Below, in pieces: positions 1-7,229 of a stretch of DNA of 35,839 bases. Both the position numbers and the translations under genes were made by a program. The DNA is taken from assembly GCA_002350805.1 (NCBI GenBank), contig DEFO01000003.1, positions 1-35,839 of the forward strand, written 5' to 3'. The stretch comes from Prevotella sp. UBA2850 (GTDB lineage: Bacteria; Bacteroidota; Bacteroidia; Bacteroidales; Bacteroidaceae). The first letter of the stretch is position 1, and each line of letters starts with the position of its first letter. Below the pieces are notes generated by a model that saw only the letters and a program-made list of their open reading frames with translations, was not told the DNA's origin and did no database searches.

Positions 1-21
1 CTAGTGAAATCAGGAAAAGTC

Positions 22-153
22 AAATTACCATGCAATTGATGCCTAATTACCATGCAATTAATGCCTAATTACCATGCAATTAATGCCTAATTACAGTGTA
101 ATTAATGCCTAATTGGAGTGTAGTTAATGCCTAATTGCAGTCTAATTGATGAT
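22..153. repeat. 22-bp tandem repeat array, copy A (six units)
   Basis: Six consecutive 22-bp units start at 22, 44, 66, 88, 110 and 132. Each follows the plan TAATT-N7-AATTA-ATGCC. The constant arms form a small dyad (TAATT/AATTA), while the 7-mer between them varies: ACCATGC three times, then ACAGTGT, GGAGTGT and GCAGTCT. The first and last two units are slightly decayed. The array lies downstream of the TPR gene on the minus strand, with no coding frame of its own. The same repeat family recurs at 34043-34180. Function unknown. Confidence 0.95.
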
Positions 154-188
154 GAATTGAAAATAGCCAATCGCATCATACAAAAATA

Positions 189-218
189 ATGAGGGACAGG
201 CTTGCGCCCGTCCCTCAT
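189..218 (-). terminator. Intrinsic terminator of the exbB-TPR operon
   Basis: An inverted repeat, ATGAGGGAC and GTCCCTCAT, encloses a G+C-rich inner stem with one mismatch and a 6-nt loop. On the minus strand it begins about 20 bases after the TPR stop codon and is followed by a T-rich stretch (ATTATTTTTG). This is the expected end of the six-gene minus-strand operon. Confidence 0.7.
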
Positions 219-240
219 GAATATGAATATTTTATGATGT

Positions 241-1671
241 TTACTTTCCGAGAGCCTCCAAGGCAGGAGCGTACGTCGGGTCGATGGCCAGAATCTTGTT
301 CCAGTACTCATTGGCAGTAGCTTTGTTGCCATTGGCCAGGTTGTAGTGAGCCAGATAGTGATAGGCTGTCACCAGACGTGCGAGGTCGGTCTTGCTCTTC
401 TCGCTCAGTCCCTCGATGATTTGAATCATCTTGGTGTAGTCGGGCAGGGCAGTGAACTTCTCGACGGTCGGGTCGAGCATGTTGTCAATCTGAGTCTTCT
501 TGTTGTAAGCATAGATGAGAGTAGCAGGATCGTCGGCGAACTTGGCAATCATCTCGTCGTACACCTTGTTAGCCTCCTCGAACTTAGAAGCCTGCTCAGC
601 ACCTGTGAGGTCAGAACCCCAGTCCATGTAAATCTGAGCCAGCGAAGCAAAGTCGGTATTCTTTACCTTCTCCACTTTCTCCATGTACTTGCGATACTCA
701 GCGATGGCGTTGGTGTAGTCGCCCTTAGCCTGGTAGGCGCTGGCGATGTTCGACTGAGCGTCGAGCACGTCGCCCTTGGCATCAGGAGCCTCTTCGATGC
801 ACTTGCGGAACATCTCGATGGCCTTGTCGTAGTTCTTGTTACCATTGTGAGCATAGCCGTAGTACAGATAGTCGCTAGAAGAAATCTTGGCGCTGTCTGA
901 CTTGGTGAACAGACGGTCGGCATAAGTCAGGGCCTTCTGATAGTCCTTCAGGTTGGTGCTGTTGAAGAACACCAGACGGTTCAGAGCCGGGTGGCGCGGG
1001 AACTTGTTGGCGCCGAACTCAGCCACGCTGAGGCTCTTCTCGAACTGTCCCTTGAGGAATCCGCAGAGGGCATAGTTCACAAGGTCGCCGCTCTCCATGC
1101 TGTTCTTGTCAACCTTGTCGTAGTACTCGAGAGCCTTTGTCAGGTTGTTGGCACGCATGTAGATGGTAGCATTGATAACGTCTACAGGATAGTCGGGGCG
1201 CACTGTGCGGAGCTCTTCAAGCTTGGCAGCAGAGGCACTTGGGTTCACCTTACTGTTGATCTGAGCATACTTGCGGTATGGCTCTGGATTCATCTTATCG
1301 AAGTAGATAGCCTGCTCGTACTCCATGGATGCGTTACCGCCATCGTCATTGAGCACGTAGATGTCGCCGAGAAGAATGTGGGGAAGAGCGTTCTGAGCGC
1401 CGCCCTTTACCTTCATAGCCATGTCGGCATAGAGCTTAGCGTTGGTGATGTCCTTCACGTCGAGATAGGCGCGTCCGATACCACAGAGAACCTCTACGTT
1501 CTTCTTGTACTTTTTCACTACTTCCTTCACCTGTGCGGCAGCACCGGTGGGATTGTCCTTAATTGCGATGGAGATGGCGTCGATAACCTGCTTGGGATCT
1601 TCTTGTGCCATTACCGGGGAGCTGATGCCCAGCATCATGGCTCCGATTACTAAATATTTGATAGTTTTCAT
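241..1671 (-). CDS. Secreted TPR-repeat protein
   Basis: A protein of 476 residues with an N-terminal signal peptide (MKTIKYLVIGAMMLGISS, cleavage expected near VMAQ). The rest is helical tetratricopeptide-type repeats, with recognisable units such as LLGDIYVLNDDGGNASMEYEQAI, written here only by its key positions: GDIY at about 105 and YYGYAHNGNKNYDKAIEMF near 270. No catalytic domain is visible, so it is probably a periplasmic scaffold. An in-frame ATG three codons upstream (1680) is the alternative start; I chose 1671 because it gives a standard signal peptide. It is the last gene of the exbB-exbD-exbD-tonB-PstS operon, after a 90-bp gap with no promoter box that I could see. That context suggests it assists the TonB machinery or its lipoprotein; this is inference. 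Confidence 0.88.
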   Translation of the reverse strand: MKTIKYLVIGAMMLGISSPVMAQEDPKQVIDAISIAIKDNPTGAAAQVKEVVKKYKKNVEVLCGIGRAYLDVKDITNAKLYADMAMKVKGGAQNALPHILLGDIYVLNDDGGNASMEYEQAIYFDKMNPEPYRKYAQINSKVNPSASAAKLEELRTVRPDYPVDVINATIYMRANNLTKALEYYDKVDKNSMESGDLVNYALCGFLKGQFEKSLSVAEFGANKFPRHPALNRLVFFNSTNLKDYQKALTYADRLFTKSDSAKISSSDYLYYGYAHNGNKNYDKAIEMFRKCIEEAPDAKGDVLDAQSNIASAYQAKGDYTNAIAEYRKYMEKVEKVKNTDFASLAQIYMDWGSDLTGAEQASKFEEANKVYDEMIAKFADDPATLIYAYNKKTQIDNMLDPTVEKFTALPDYTKMIQIIEGLSEKSKTDLARLVTAYHYLAHYNLANGNKATANEYWNKILAIDPTYAPALEALGK

Positions 1672-1761
1672 AATTCTCACTGTTTTAAGTTAGACATGTG
1701 TTACTTTGTTTTCACTTATGTGACTATTTCTTTTTCAGAAAGTTTAATCAGTGGATCTTAA

Positions 1762-2733
1762 TTATTGATCTTTAACGTTTACGTTCCTTACGGTCATATT
1801 ACCGTATGCGGGCAGCAGCGAAGAGTGGAAGATGATGAGCTGGCCCTTGGGCGACGTAATGAAGTTGGCCATACCAGTGGGCAGTCCGCGGTAAGAGTCG
1901 TTCAGGAGTGCGTAGATGGTACGGATGAGCGGATAGCTATCATTATAGATGTAATACTGATAGGGTTTCCAGCTATTGAGTGGCGTGGCTGTCTCCATTC
2001 TGCTGACAGACATCACGCGGATATTCTTCTTGAAGGTGACGTTCGTAGTGTCTCGTTTGTCGTTGAGCCAGTTCGAACCGATAATGCCGATGGCATTGGG
2101 AGTTTTCTCCACATAGTCGATTACCTGTGCCGACTTGTCGACAGCCTGGATGTTGGGGCTGTTGATGGGTTTTCCGCCCAGGATGGAGTCTTGTGCATAG
2201 CGCACGGTGCTGGATTTGGGGTTATCGAATACGACCTCGATGTCTCCGCGCTTGGAGCCTGGGTAGACATCGCTCCATTTCTTGGCTTCTCCGTTCAGGA
2301 TGCGTGCGATATCTTTCACGGTGATGCAGGTATCCTGGTTTTGCTTGTTGATGATCAGCGCCAGTCCGTCGTAGGCGATGGGGACGGCTCTCATCGATTT
2401 GTAGCCCTTGTTGACGAGGGTGTTATACTCGTTCTTGGTGAAGTTACGGGCTGCGATGGCGAGATAGATTTTCTCGTCAATGAGTTGTTTCACTGCATCG
2501 GTCTCATCGGTGTAGATGGGTGTGACCGTTGCTTTGGGGTGTGAGATGTTGAACATTTCCACCTCTTCGTCGATGATAGGTGAAAAACTATCATCAGAGG
2601 CGAACTGAATCGCCCCTGATGTAGTTGTATCAGTTCTACCAGCATCTTTGCGCGGTTTCTTCTCCACACAGGAGCTGAGCGCGCTGGATGCCAATAGCAA
2701 TCCTACTGTTACGTAGAATGTTGATCTTTTCAT
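1762..2733 (-). CDS. PstS-like substrate-binding lipoprotein
   Basis: A 323-residue protein with a lipoprotein signal peptide: a hydrophobic segment ending in the lipobox LSSC at about residues 18-21. The mature part resembles the PstS/PBP-like class of periplasmic binding proteins: an early Ser-rich segment (ASDDSFSPIIDEEVEMF), then AYDGLALIINKQN, the typical LARIL-like stretch KDIARILNGEAKKW, and a late GIIGSNWL segment. In the family these bind phosphate or related oxyanions. No pstC, pstA or pstB permease genes lie nearby. Instead it sits 3 bp after tonB and before a TPR gene, so a role in TonB-dependent uptake or signalling is more likely than ABC transport. The ligand cannot be read from the sequence. 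Confidence 0.82.
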   Translation of the reverse strand: MKRSTFYVTVGLLLASSALSSCVEKKPRKDAGRTDTTTSGAIQFASDDSFSPIIDEEVEMFNISHPKATVTPIYTDETDAVKQLIDEKIYLAIAARNFTKNEYNTLVNKGYKSMRAVPIAYDGLALIINKQNQDTCITVKDIARILNGEAKKWSDVYPGSKRGDIEVVFDNPKSSTVRYAQDSILGGKPINSPNIQAVDKSAQVIDYVEKTPNAIGIIGSNWLNDKRDTTNVTFKKNIRVMSVSRMETATPLNSWKPYQYYIYNDSYPLIRTIYALLNDSYRGLPTGMANFITSPKGQLIIFHSSLLPAYGNMTVRNVNVKDQ

Positions 2734-2736
2734 AAA

Positions 2737-3564
2737 TTACTGTAGTCTGAATGTTACAGGCAGAGTGAACTTAACACGTACGGCTGAACCATTCTGCTTA
2801 CCAGGAATCCACTTCGGCATGCTCTTCACCACGCGAGTGGCCTCCTTGTCGAGAGACGGGTCTACCGAGCGAACGACCTTGATGTCGGAGATTGAACCGT
2901 CGCGCTCGACGACGAATGTCAATACTACACGACCCTGTACGCCGTTCTCCTCAGCTACAACCGGATACTTGATGTTCTTACTGAGGTACTGCTGCAGAGC
3001 TGCGTCACCTCCGGGGAATGAAGGCATGACCTCAACGACGTCGAATACCTTTGTTTCCTCTTCCTTCGGTGGCTCGGGCTGTGCAATCACTTCCTTGGCT
3101 TTGAGCACCTCACCGCCTGTATCGTCGTTACCCTTCACGTCGAAAGAACCGATGGCGGTCTTGGTCTGGTTGAGGTCGTCTTGTGACTTCAACTCCTCCT
3201 CGGGCTTCACCTCAGAGTCTTTCTTAATAACGGGTGGCACGAACTTCACAGAGCTCTTCACTTTCTCAACTGGTTTAGCCTCTTCGATTTTCACAGGAGC
3301 CTTCTTCTCTACCTTCACCTCTTTCTTGGTGATGTTCGAGAGTTCGACGTCTGCAGAAATCTCTTCTTGGGCTTTGCTTGCCTCAATGATGGCATTCACA
3401 CCGATGATGGCACCCAGCAGGGCGGCAATTGCGAGCATAATAATGATAGCCCAAATATTACGCTTTCCGGTGTTCTTGCGCAGCTTGTAAGCACCATATT
3501 CCTTGTTTTTCCCTTCAAAGACAAGGTCAACCCAGTTACTGTCTATCAAATCAATTTTTGACAT
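2737..3564 (-). CDS. tonB: TonB energy-transducing protein
   Basis: A 275-residue TonB-family protein. A cytoplasmic N-terminus of about 36 residues (with the typical Bacteroidota motif FEGKNKEYGAYKLRK) is followed by one transmembrane helix at about 37-59 and a long Lys/Glu/Pro/Val-rich periplasmic spacer (about 65-180). The C-terminal TonB domain, about 185-275, contains MPSFPGGDAALQQYL, the GRVVLTFVVERDG strand and the closing FTLPVTFRLQ. TonB couples the proton motive force, through ExbB/ExbD, to outer-membrane TonB-dependent transporters. It lies directly downstream of exbB and two exbD genes, with 32 bp to the second exbD and 3 bp to the PstS-like gene, so it is part of one operon. No TonB-dependent receptor is encoded in this window. 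Confidence 0.95.
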   Translation of the reverse strand: MSKIDLIDSNWVDLVFEGKNKEYGAYKLRKNTGKRNIWAIIIMLAIAALLGAIIGVNAIIEASKAQEEISADVELSNITKKEVKVEKKAPVKIEEAKPVEKVKSSVKFVPPVIKKDSEVKPEEELKSQDDLNQTKTAIGSFDVKGNDDTGGEVLKAKEVIAQPEPPKEEETKVFDVVEVMPSFPGGDAALQQYLSKNIKYPVVAEENGVQGRVVLTFVVERDGSISDIKVVRSVDPSLDKEATRVVKSMPKWIPGKQNGSAVRVKFTLPVTFRLQ

Positions 3565-3596
3565 CTGCTTTAAGTTGTTTTAAATGTTACACATTG

Positions 3597-4244
3597 TCAT
3601 TGCAAGGGGATGTTCTTCGACTTGAGAAGTTTCTCGTCATCGGGACTAATCTTGTCAAGGACGTACTTACTAATACTGCAAATCTGCATCTCATCGAGTG
3701 CTGTCACCATATTATCATACGAAGCTGTGTCGAGTGGTTTGATGATGATGGTCAGTGTAGGAATCTTCTCACCATTGATCTCACCATTACGGATCTTGGT
3801 CAGCTCTTTCTGATAGATACTGTCTTCCATGTTGGTCTCAGCTTTCTTCGCATCAAGGTCGAGCTTAGCCTTGCGGATGCGGGCAACGGGGATGATGCCC
3901 TCCTCGGTCTGGTGCTCGGTGAGAACCTTGCGGATTCCCTGCTTACCCCATGTGGTCTCCTTCATGCAGGTGGGATCGTCGTACTTGGGGATACCCTTGA
4001 TGTAATAGATCTTATCGTTACCAGCCAGATAAATCGTAATGGTGTGCGACTCTTTGGCTGCGTTACGATCCTCGTCTTGGATGTTCTTATCGTTACTTGG
4101 CATGGTCAGCTGCATTGCCTGAGGCTTGCTCAGAGAAGTACAGAGCATGAAGAATGTGATAAGAAGCATCATCATATCAACCATCGGCGTAAAGTCTACG
4201 CGTACGGTCTGCTTTTTTTGTCTACTTCCTTTTTGCTTAGCCAT
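3597..4244 (-). CDS. exbD: ExbD/TolR-family proton-channel subunit (second copy)
   Basis: A 215-residue biopolymer-transport protein. A short basic N-terminus (KQKGSRQKKQ) precedes the single transmembrane segment, VDFTPMVDMMMLLITFFML. Asp23 in MVDMMM is at the position of the essential membrane aspartate of ExbD/TolR. The periplasmic domain is longer than the roughly 140 residues usual for ExbD, with an extra segment at about 80-145 that includes a charged helix (RIRKAKLDLDAKKAETNMED). The C-terminus keeps the family pattern (LTIIIKPLDTASYDNMVTALDEM). It starts 3 bp after the first exbD. Two exbD paralogues in one operon are common in Bacteroidota and may form a hetero-oligomeric channel with ExbB. 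Confidence 0.93.
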   Translation of the reverse strand: MAKQKGSRQKKQTVRVDFTPMVDMMMLLITFFMLCTSLSKPQAMQLTMPSNDKNIQDEDRNAAKESHTITIYLAGNDKIYYIKGIPKYDDPTCMKETTWGKQGIRKVLTEHQTEEGIIPVARIRKAKLDLDAKKAETNMEDSIYQKELTKIRNGEINGEKIPTLTIIIKPLDTASYDNMVTALDEMQICSISKYVLDKISPDDEKLLKSKNIPLQ

Positions 4245-4247
4245 TCT

Positions 4248-4874
4248 TTAATCCTCCGCTTCTTTAAACGATGTAATCAACTGATAACGGTTCTGGTCCA
4301 TGTCCTGCAGTTCCGACATGACGCTCTTTACTATCTTGTAAGGAGTCTTCGAGTCGGCTTTGATACAGAGCTTCATGTCCTCACCCGAGTTCATTGCCTC
4401 AGTCACCCATTCCTGGAACTCGCTCTTGCCCTTTGTGCCGTCGCCTTTGTCGAGGCTGTCGGTGGGTATGCCGAGTTCTTTGAGCGCTTCAGCGCGCTTG
4501 CTCTGGCTGATGTTGAGGAAATCTGCCAATTTGTCCATGGGAACTCCAAACTGAGGATCCTCCAGGAATGCTTCCTGCTGTGCTGCAGTCAGCTGCACGC
4601 CGAACTTGTCGGCCATGCTCATCACGGTGGTCTTCAGATAGTTCACATTGTCCATGCTCATGAACACCTTGCCCTCAGGATTGATGGTGATGTTCACGAC
4701 ATCGTTCTCTGGAACTTTCACCTTTGATGCTGACTGTGGTGTGTTCACCTTCACGGCCTCGTTCTTGACGAACGTAGAGGTCATCATGAAGAAGGTAAGC
4801 AGCAGCACCATCACGTCAGACATTGGTGTCATGTCTATCCAGACGTCCGCTTTCTTAATTTTTACTTTACCCAT
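4248..4874 (-). CDS. exbD: ExbD/TolR-family proton-channel subunit (first copy)
   Basis: A 208-residue ExbD-like protein with a transmembrane segment near the N-terminus (DMTPMSDVMVLLLTFFMM). Asp20 in MSDVM is the expected proton-conducting residue. The periplasmic part begins with the family strand (VVNITINPEGKVFM), then carries an insert of about 70 residues (about 85-160, rich in charged helices such as SQSKRAEALKELG) before the normal C-terminal half (LCIKADSKTPYKIVKSVMSEL). It lies 30 bp downstream of exbB. The insert differs from that of the second copy, so the two subunits are not simple duplicates and may contact different partners. Confidence 0.93.
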   Translation of the reverse strand: MGKVKIKKADVWIDMTPMSDVMVLLLTFFMMTSTFVKNEAVKVNTPQSASKVKVPENDVVNITINPEGKVFMSMDNVNYLKTTVMSMADKFGVQLTAAQQEAFLEDPQFGVPMDKLADFLNISQSKRAEALKELGIPTDSLDKGDGTKGKSEFQEWVTEAMNSGEDMKLCIKADSKTPYKIVKSVMSELQDMDQNRYQLITSFKEAED

Positions 4875-4904
4875 AGTGATAAAATTTTAAAGGGTTAGCA
4901 AAAA

Positions 4905-5732
4905 TTAAGCCTCTTCTGCGTGGTTAGCTTCGTAAGTCTGAGCGATTGAATAACCAACCTCGTCGAGGGCGTATGTCAACTTATCGATCTTGTTTGAATA
5001 GTAGTTGTAAGCAACAACGGCTACCCAAGAAGTCAAAATACCAGAGGCTGTGTTAACCAGGGCCTCAGAAATACCAAGTGACAGAGCCTGAGAGTCAGCA
5101 CCACCACCAGCAGCCAGAGCTGCGAATGAACGGATCATACCCACAACGGTTCCGAACAGAGCGGTCAGAGTACCCAGTGTAACGATGGTAGCGATGATAG
5201 GCATGTTCATCTGCAGGGTAGGCATCTCGAGCTGAGTGGCCTCTTCGTGAGCCTGCTGGATGCGTGCGATCTTCTGCTCCTTCTTCATGCCGTGTGTGCC
5301 TTCCATCTCTTTGTAAGCACGGAGAGATGCGCCAACCACGTTAGCAACAGTACCGCGCTGCTTGTCGCAGAGCTCCTGAGCCTTAGCGAAGTCGTTAGCA
5401 TTGAGCGCAGCCTTGATGTTAGCTACGAACTGTGGGAGCTTGCCCTTACCGAAAGCGGTGCGCAGAGCGAGCCAGCGCTCGATAGAGAGAGCGATAACGG
5501 TGAACAACAGGGTGAGGATCACAGGCACCACGATACCACCTTTGTAAATGGTACCCCAGATGTTACCATCGATAACTTCTCCGTTAGGACCGATGTGGTC
5601 GCTGTTGCCGAGGAAGTACTTGAAGAAACATACTGCGAGGATGAAGCATACAACGATGATCCAAAACGCTGCTTTTACTCCCTGGAAGCCCTGAGATTTC
5701 TTAGGGCTGGCTGTCTTTTGTGTAGTTGCCAT
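4905..5732 (-). CDS. exbB: ExbB/TolQ/MotA-family proton channel
   Basis: A 275-residue inner-membrane protein with four predicted hydrophobic segments at about 21-41, 66-86, 178-205 and 220-243. The last two are the conserved ExbB/TolQ core (ATIVTLGTLTALFGTVVGM and LVNTASGILTSWVAVVAYN), separated by a Gly/Ala-rich turn. A cytoplasmic helical region lies at about 90-175. ExbB forms the pentameric scaffold around ExbD that uses proton flow to drive TonB. It is the first gene of the six-gene operon. A -7 box 130 bp upstream predicts a leader of about 120 nt, unusually long compared with other genes here. Confidence 0.95.
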   Translation of the reverse strand: MATTQKTASPKKSQGFQGVKAAFWIIVVCFILAVCFFKYFLGNSDHIGPNGEVIDGNIWGTIYKGGIVVPVILTLLFTVIALSIERWLALRTAFGKGKLPQFVANIKAALNANDFAKAQELCDKQRGTVANVVGASLRAYKEMEGTHGMKKEQKIARIQQAHEEATQLEMPTLQMNMPIIATIVTLGTLTALFGTVVGMIRSFAALAAGGGADSQALSLGISEALVNTASGILTSWVAVVAYNYYSNKIDKLTYALDEVGYSIAQTYEANHAEEA

Positions 5733-5861
5733 AATTTTTTTGTTTTAAATTTTTTAGTTATAAATGAATTAAGTTATAAAAAAATTATTCTATTTGTTTT
5801 TTTCCATTAGTTTTGTCACGACTTTCGGTCAAAATCTGAAGATATGACAGATAAGTCTTGG

Positions 5862-5869
5862 CAAAGATA
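5862..5869 (-). promoter_or_regulatory. Predicted -7 promoter element for the exbB operon
   Basis: On the minus strand the sequence reads TATCTTTG, matching the Bacteroidota -7 consensus TAnnTTTG. I see no clear TTG at the -33 position. It is the only match between the aminotransferase stop codon and the exbB start, and implies an AT-rich leader of about 120 nt. Confidence 0.55.
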
Positions 5870-5926
5870 ACAAATTATAGAGAACTAGCCGCCTTTTTAA
5901 GAAGTTTTAACGGCTCTTTTTTTGAA

Positions 5927-7120
5927 TTATTTCAATTTGGCCAGTGTCTCTTTGATTCTGCGCATGGCCTCGCGGATGTTATCGTCGCTTGTGGCGTAGC
6001 TCATTCTGAAGCATTCGGGGTCTCCGAAGGCGTCGCCTCCGACGGTGGCCACATGTCCTTCTTCGAGCAGATACATGGCCAGGTCGGTAGAGTTGTTGAT
6101 GGTGCGCTTGCCGTCGCTTTTTCCGTAGAAGCTGCTGCATTTGGGGAAGAGGTAGAAGGCTCCCTCGGGCACGTTAACCTCGAGTCCGGGGATGTCCTTG
6201 GCCAGTTCCACGATGAGGTCGCGCCGGCGCTCAAAGGCCTGTCTCATCTCCTCGACGCAGGCTTGCGAGGCGACGTAGGCCTCGGTGGCTGCTTTCTGGC
6301 TCACTGAGCAGGGTCCGCTGGTGTATTGTCCCTGGAGTTTGTTGCAGCCTTTGACGATCCATTCGGGTGCTGCTATGTATCCGATGCGCCATCCGGTCAT
6401 GGCATAGGCTTTCGACACGCCGTTGACGATGATGCTGCGCTCTTTCATGCCCTCGCACTTGGCGATGCTGGCATGCTTGCCGATGTAGTTGATGTGCTCG
6501 TAGATCTCGTCTGCCAGCACGAAGAGGTCGTCGTGCTTCTTGATGACCTCGGCCAGTGCGTTCAGCTCTTCCTGTGAGTAGACGCTGCCCGTGGGGTTGC
6601 TGGGCGAGCAGAGGATGAGCATTCTGGTCTTGGGTGTGATGGCGGCTTCGAGCTGCTCGGGTGTGATTTTGAAGTTCTGCTCGAATCCGGCCTCGATGTA
6701 TACGGGTTCTCCGCCGGCCAGCTTGGCCATCTGCGGGTAGCTCACCCAGTAGGGCGCTGGGATGATCACCTCGTCGCCGTCGTTGACGAGGGCCATGATG
6801 GTGTTGCATACGCTCTGCTTGGCGCCGTTGCTCACTAGCACCTCGTTGATGGTGTAGTCCAGTCCATTCTCATTCTTCAGTTTGGCAACGATGGCCTGGC
6901 GCAGGTCGGCGTAGCCGGGAACGGGCGAGTAGCGCGACCAGTTCTCGTCGATGGCTTTCTTGGCGGCTTCCTTGATGTGGTCGGGTGTGTTGAAGTCAGG
7001 CTCGCCCACGCTCATGTTAATCACGTCGATACCTTGTGCTTTCATCTCACCGCTTTTTTGCGACATGGCCAGCGTGGCCGATGGTGCGAGGCGGTTGAGT
7101 CGATTAGATAATTGTGCCAT
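5927..7120 (-). CDS. aspC: Aspartate aminotransferase (PLP-dependent, class I)
   Basis: A 397-residue fold-type I aminotransferase of the Ib subgroup. Visible landmarks are the N-terminal MSVGEPDFNTP motif, YSPVPGYADLRQAI, the cofactor loop NGAKQ at about 98-102, SPSNPTG with Asn175, the PLP-ring-binding Asp204 and Tyr207 in LADEIYEHI, the Schiff-base Lys237 in NGVSKAYAMTGWRIGY, and a C-terminal FRMSYA arginine for the substrate carboxylate. It interconverts aspartate and 2-oxoglutarate with oxaloacetate and glutamate; a broader range (prephenate or other amino acids) is possible in this subgroup. It has its own promoter just after the ribBA terminator, so it is probably a separate transcript. 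Confidence 0.92.
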   Translation of the reverse strand: MAQLSNRLNRLAPSATLAMSQKSGEMKAQGIDVINMSVGEPDFNTPDHIKEAAKKAIDENWSRYSPVPGYADLRQAIVAKLKNENGLDYTINEVLVSNGAKQSVCNTIMALVNDGDEVIIPAPYWVSYPQMAKLAGGEPVYIEAGFEQNFKITPEQLEAAITPKTRMLILCSPSNPTGSVYSQEELNALAEVIKKHDDLFVLADEIYEHINYIGKHASIAKCEGMKERSIIVNGVSKAYAMTGWRIGYIAAPEWIVKGCNKLQGQYTSGPCSVSQKAATEAYVASQACVEEMRQAFERRRDLIVELAKDIPGLEVNVPEGAFYLFPKCSSFYGKSDGKRTINNSTDLAMYLLEEGHVATVGGDAFGDPECFRMSYATSDDNIREAMRRIKETLAKLK

Positions 7121-7149
7121 AATATTGTTTAAGTCTTATTGATTTTTTG

Positions 7150-7157
7150 CAAAATTA
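7150..7157 (-). promoter_or_regulatory. Predicted -7 promoter element for the aminotransferase gene
   Basis: Minus-strand TAATTTTG fits TAnnTTTG and lies 30 bp upstream of the ATG, immediately downstream of the ribBA terminator. The -33 region is AT-rich without an unambiguous TTG. Confidence 0.55.
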
Positions 7158-7178
7158 CTCATTTTATTCTTTTAAACG

Positions 7179-7229
7179 AAAAAAAACGGGCATTATTTCG
7201 TCTCAGATGACAAAATAATGCCTTTTTTT
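7179..7229 (-). terminator. Intrinsic terminator of ribBA, bidirectional in form
   Basis: A long stem (GGCATTATTT plus GTC paired with GAC plus AAATAATGCC, with one unpaired base) and a 6-nt loop lie at 7189-7222. A-runs or T-runs flank both sides, so it reads as a terminator in either orientation. On the minus strand it directly follows the ribBA TGA. Confidence 0.85.

Noticed and set aside
22..153. CRISPR array
   Set aside because: Units are only 22 bp with a 7-nt variable part; true arrays have spacers of about 30 bp or more. No cas gene is present.
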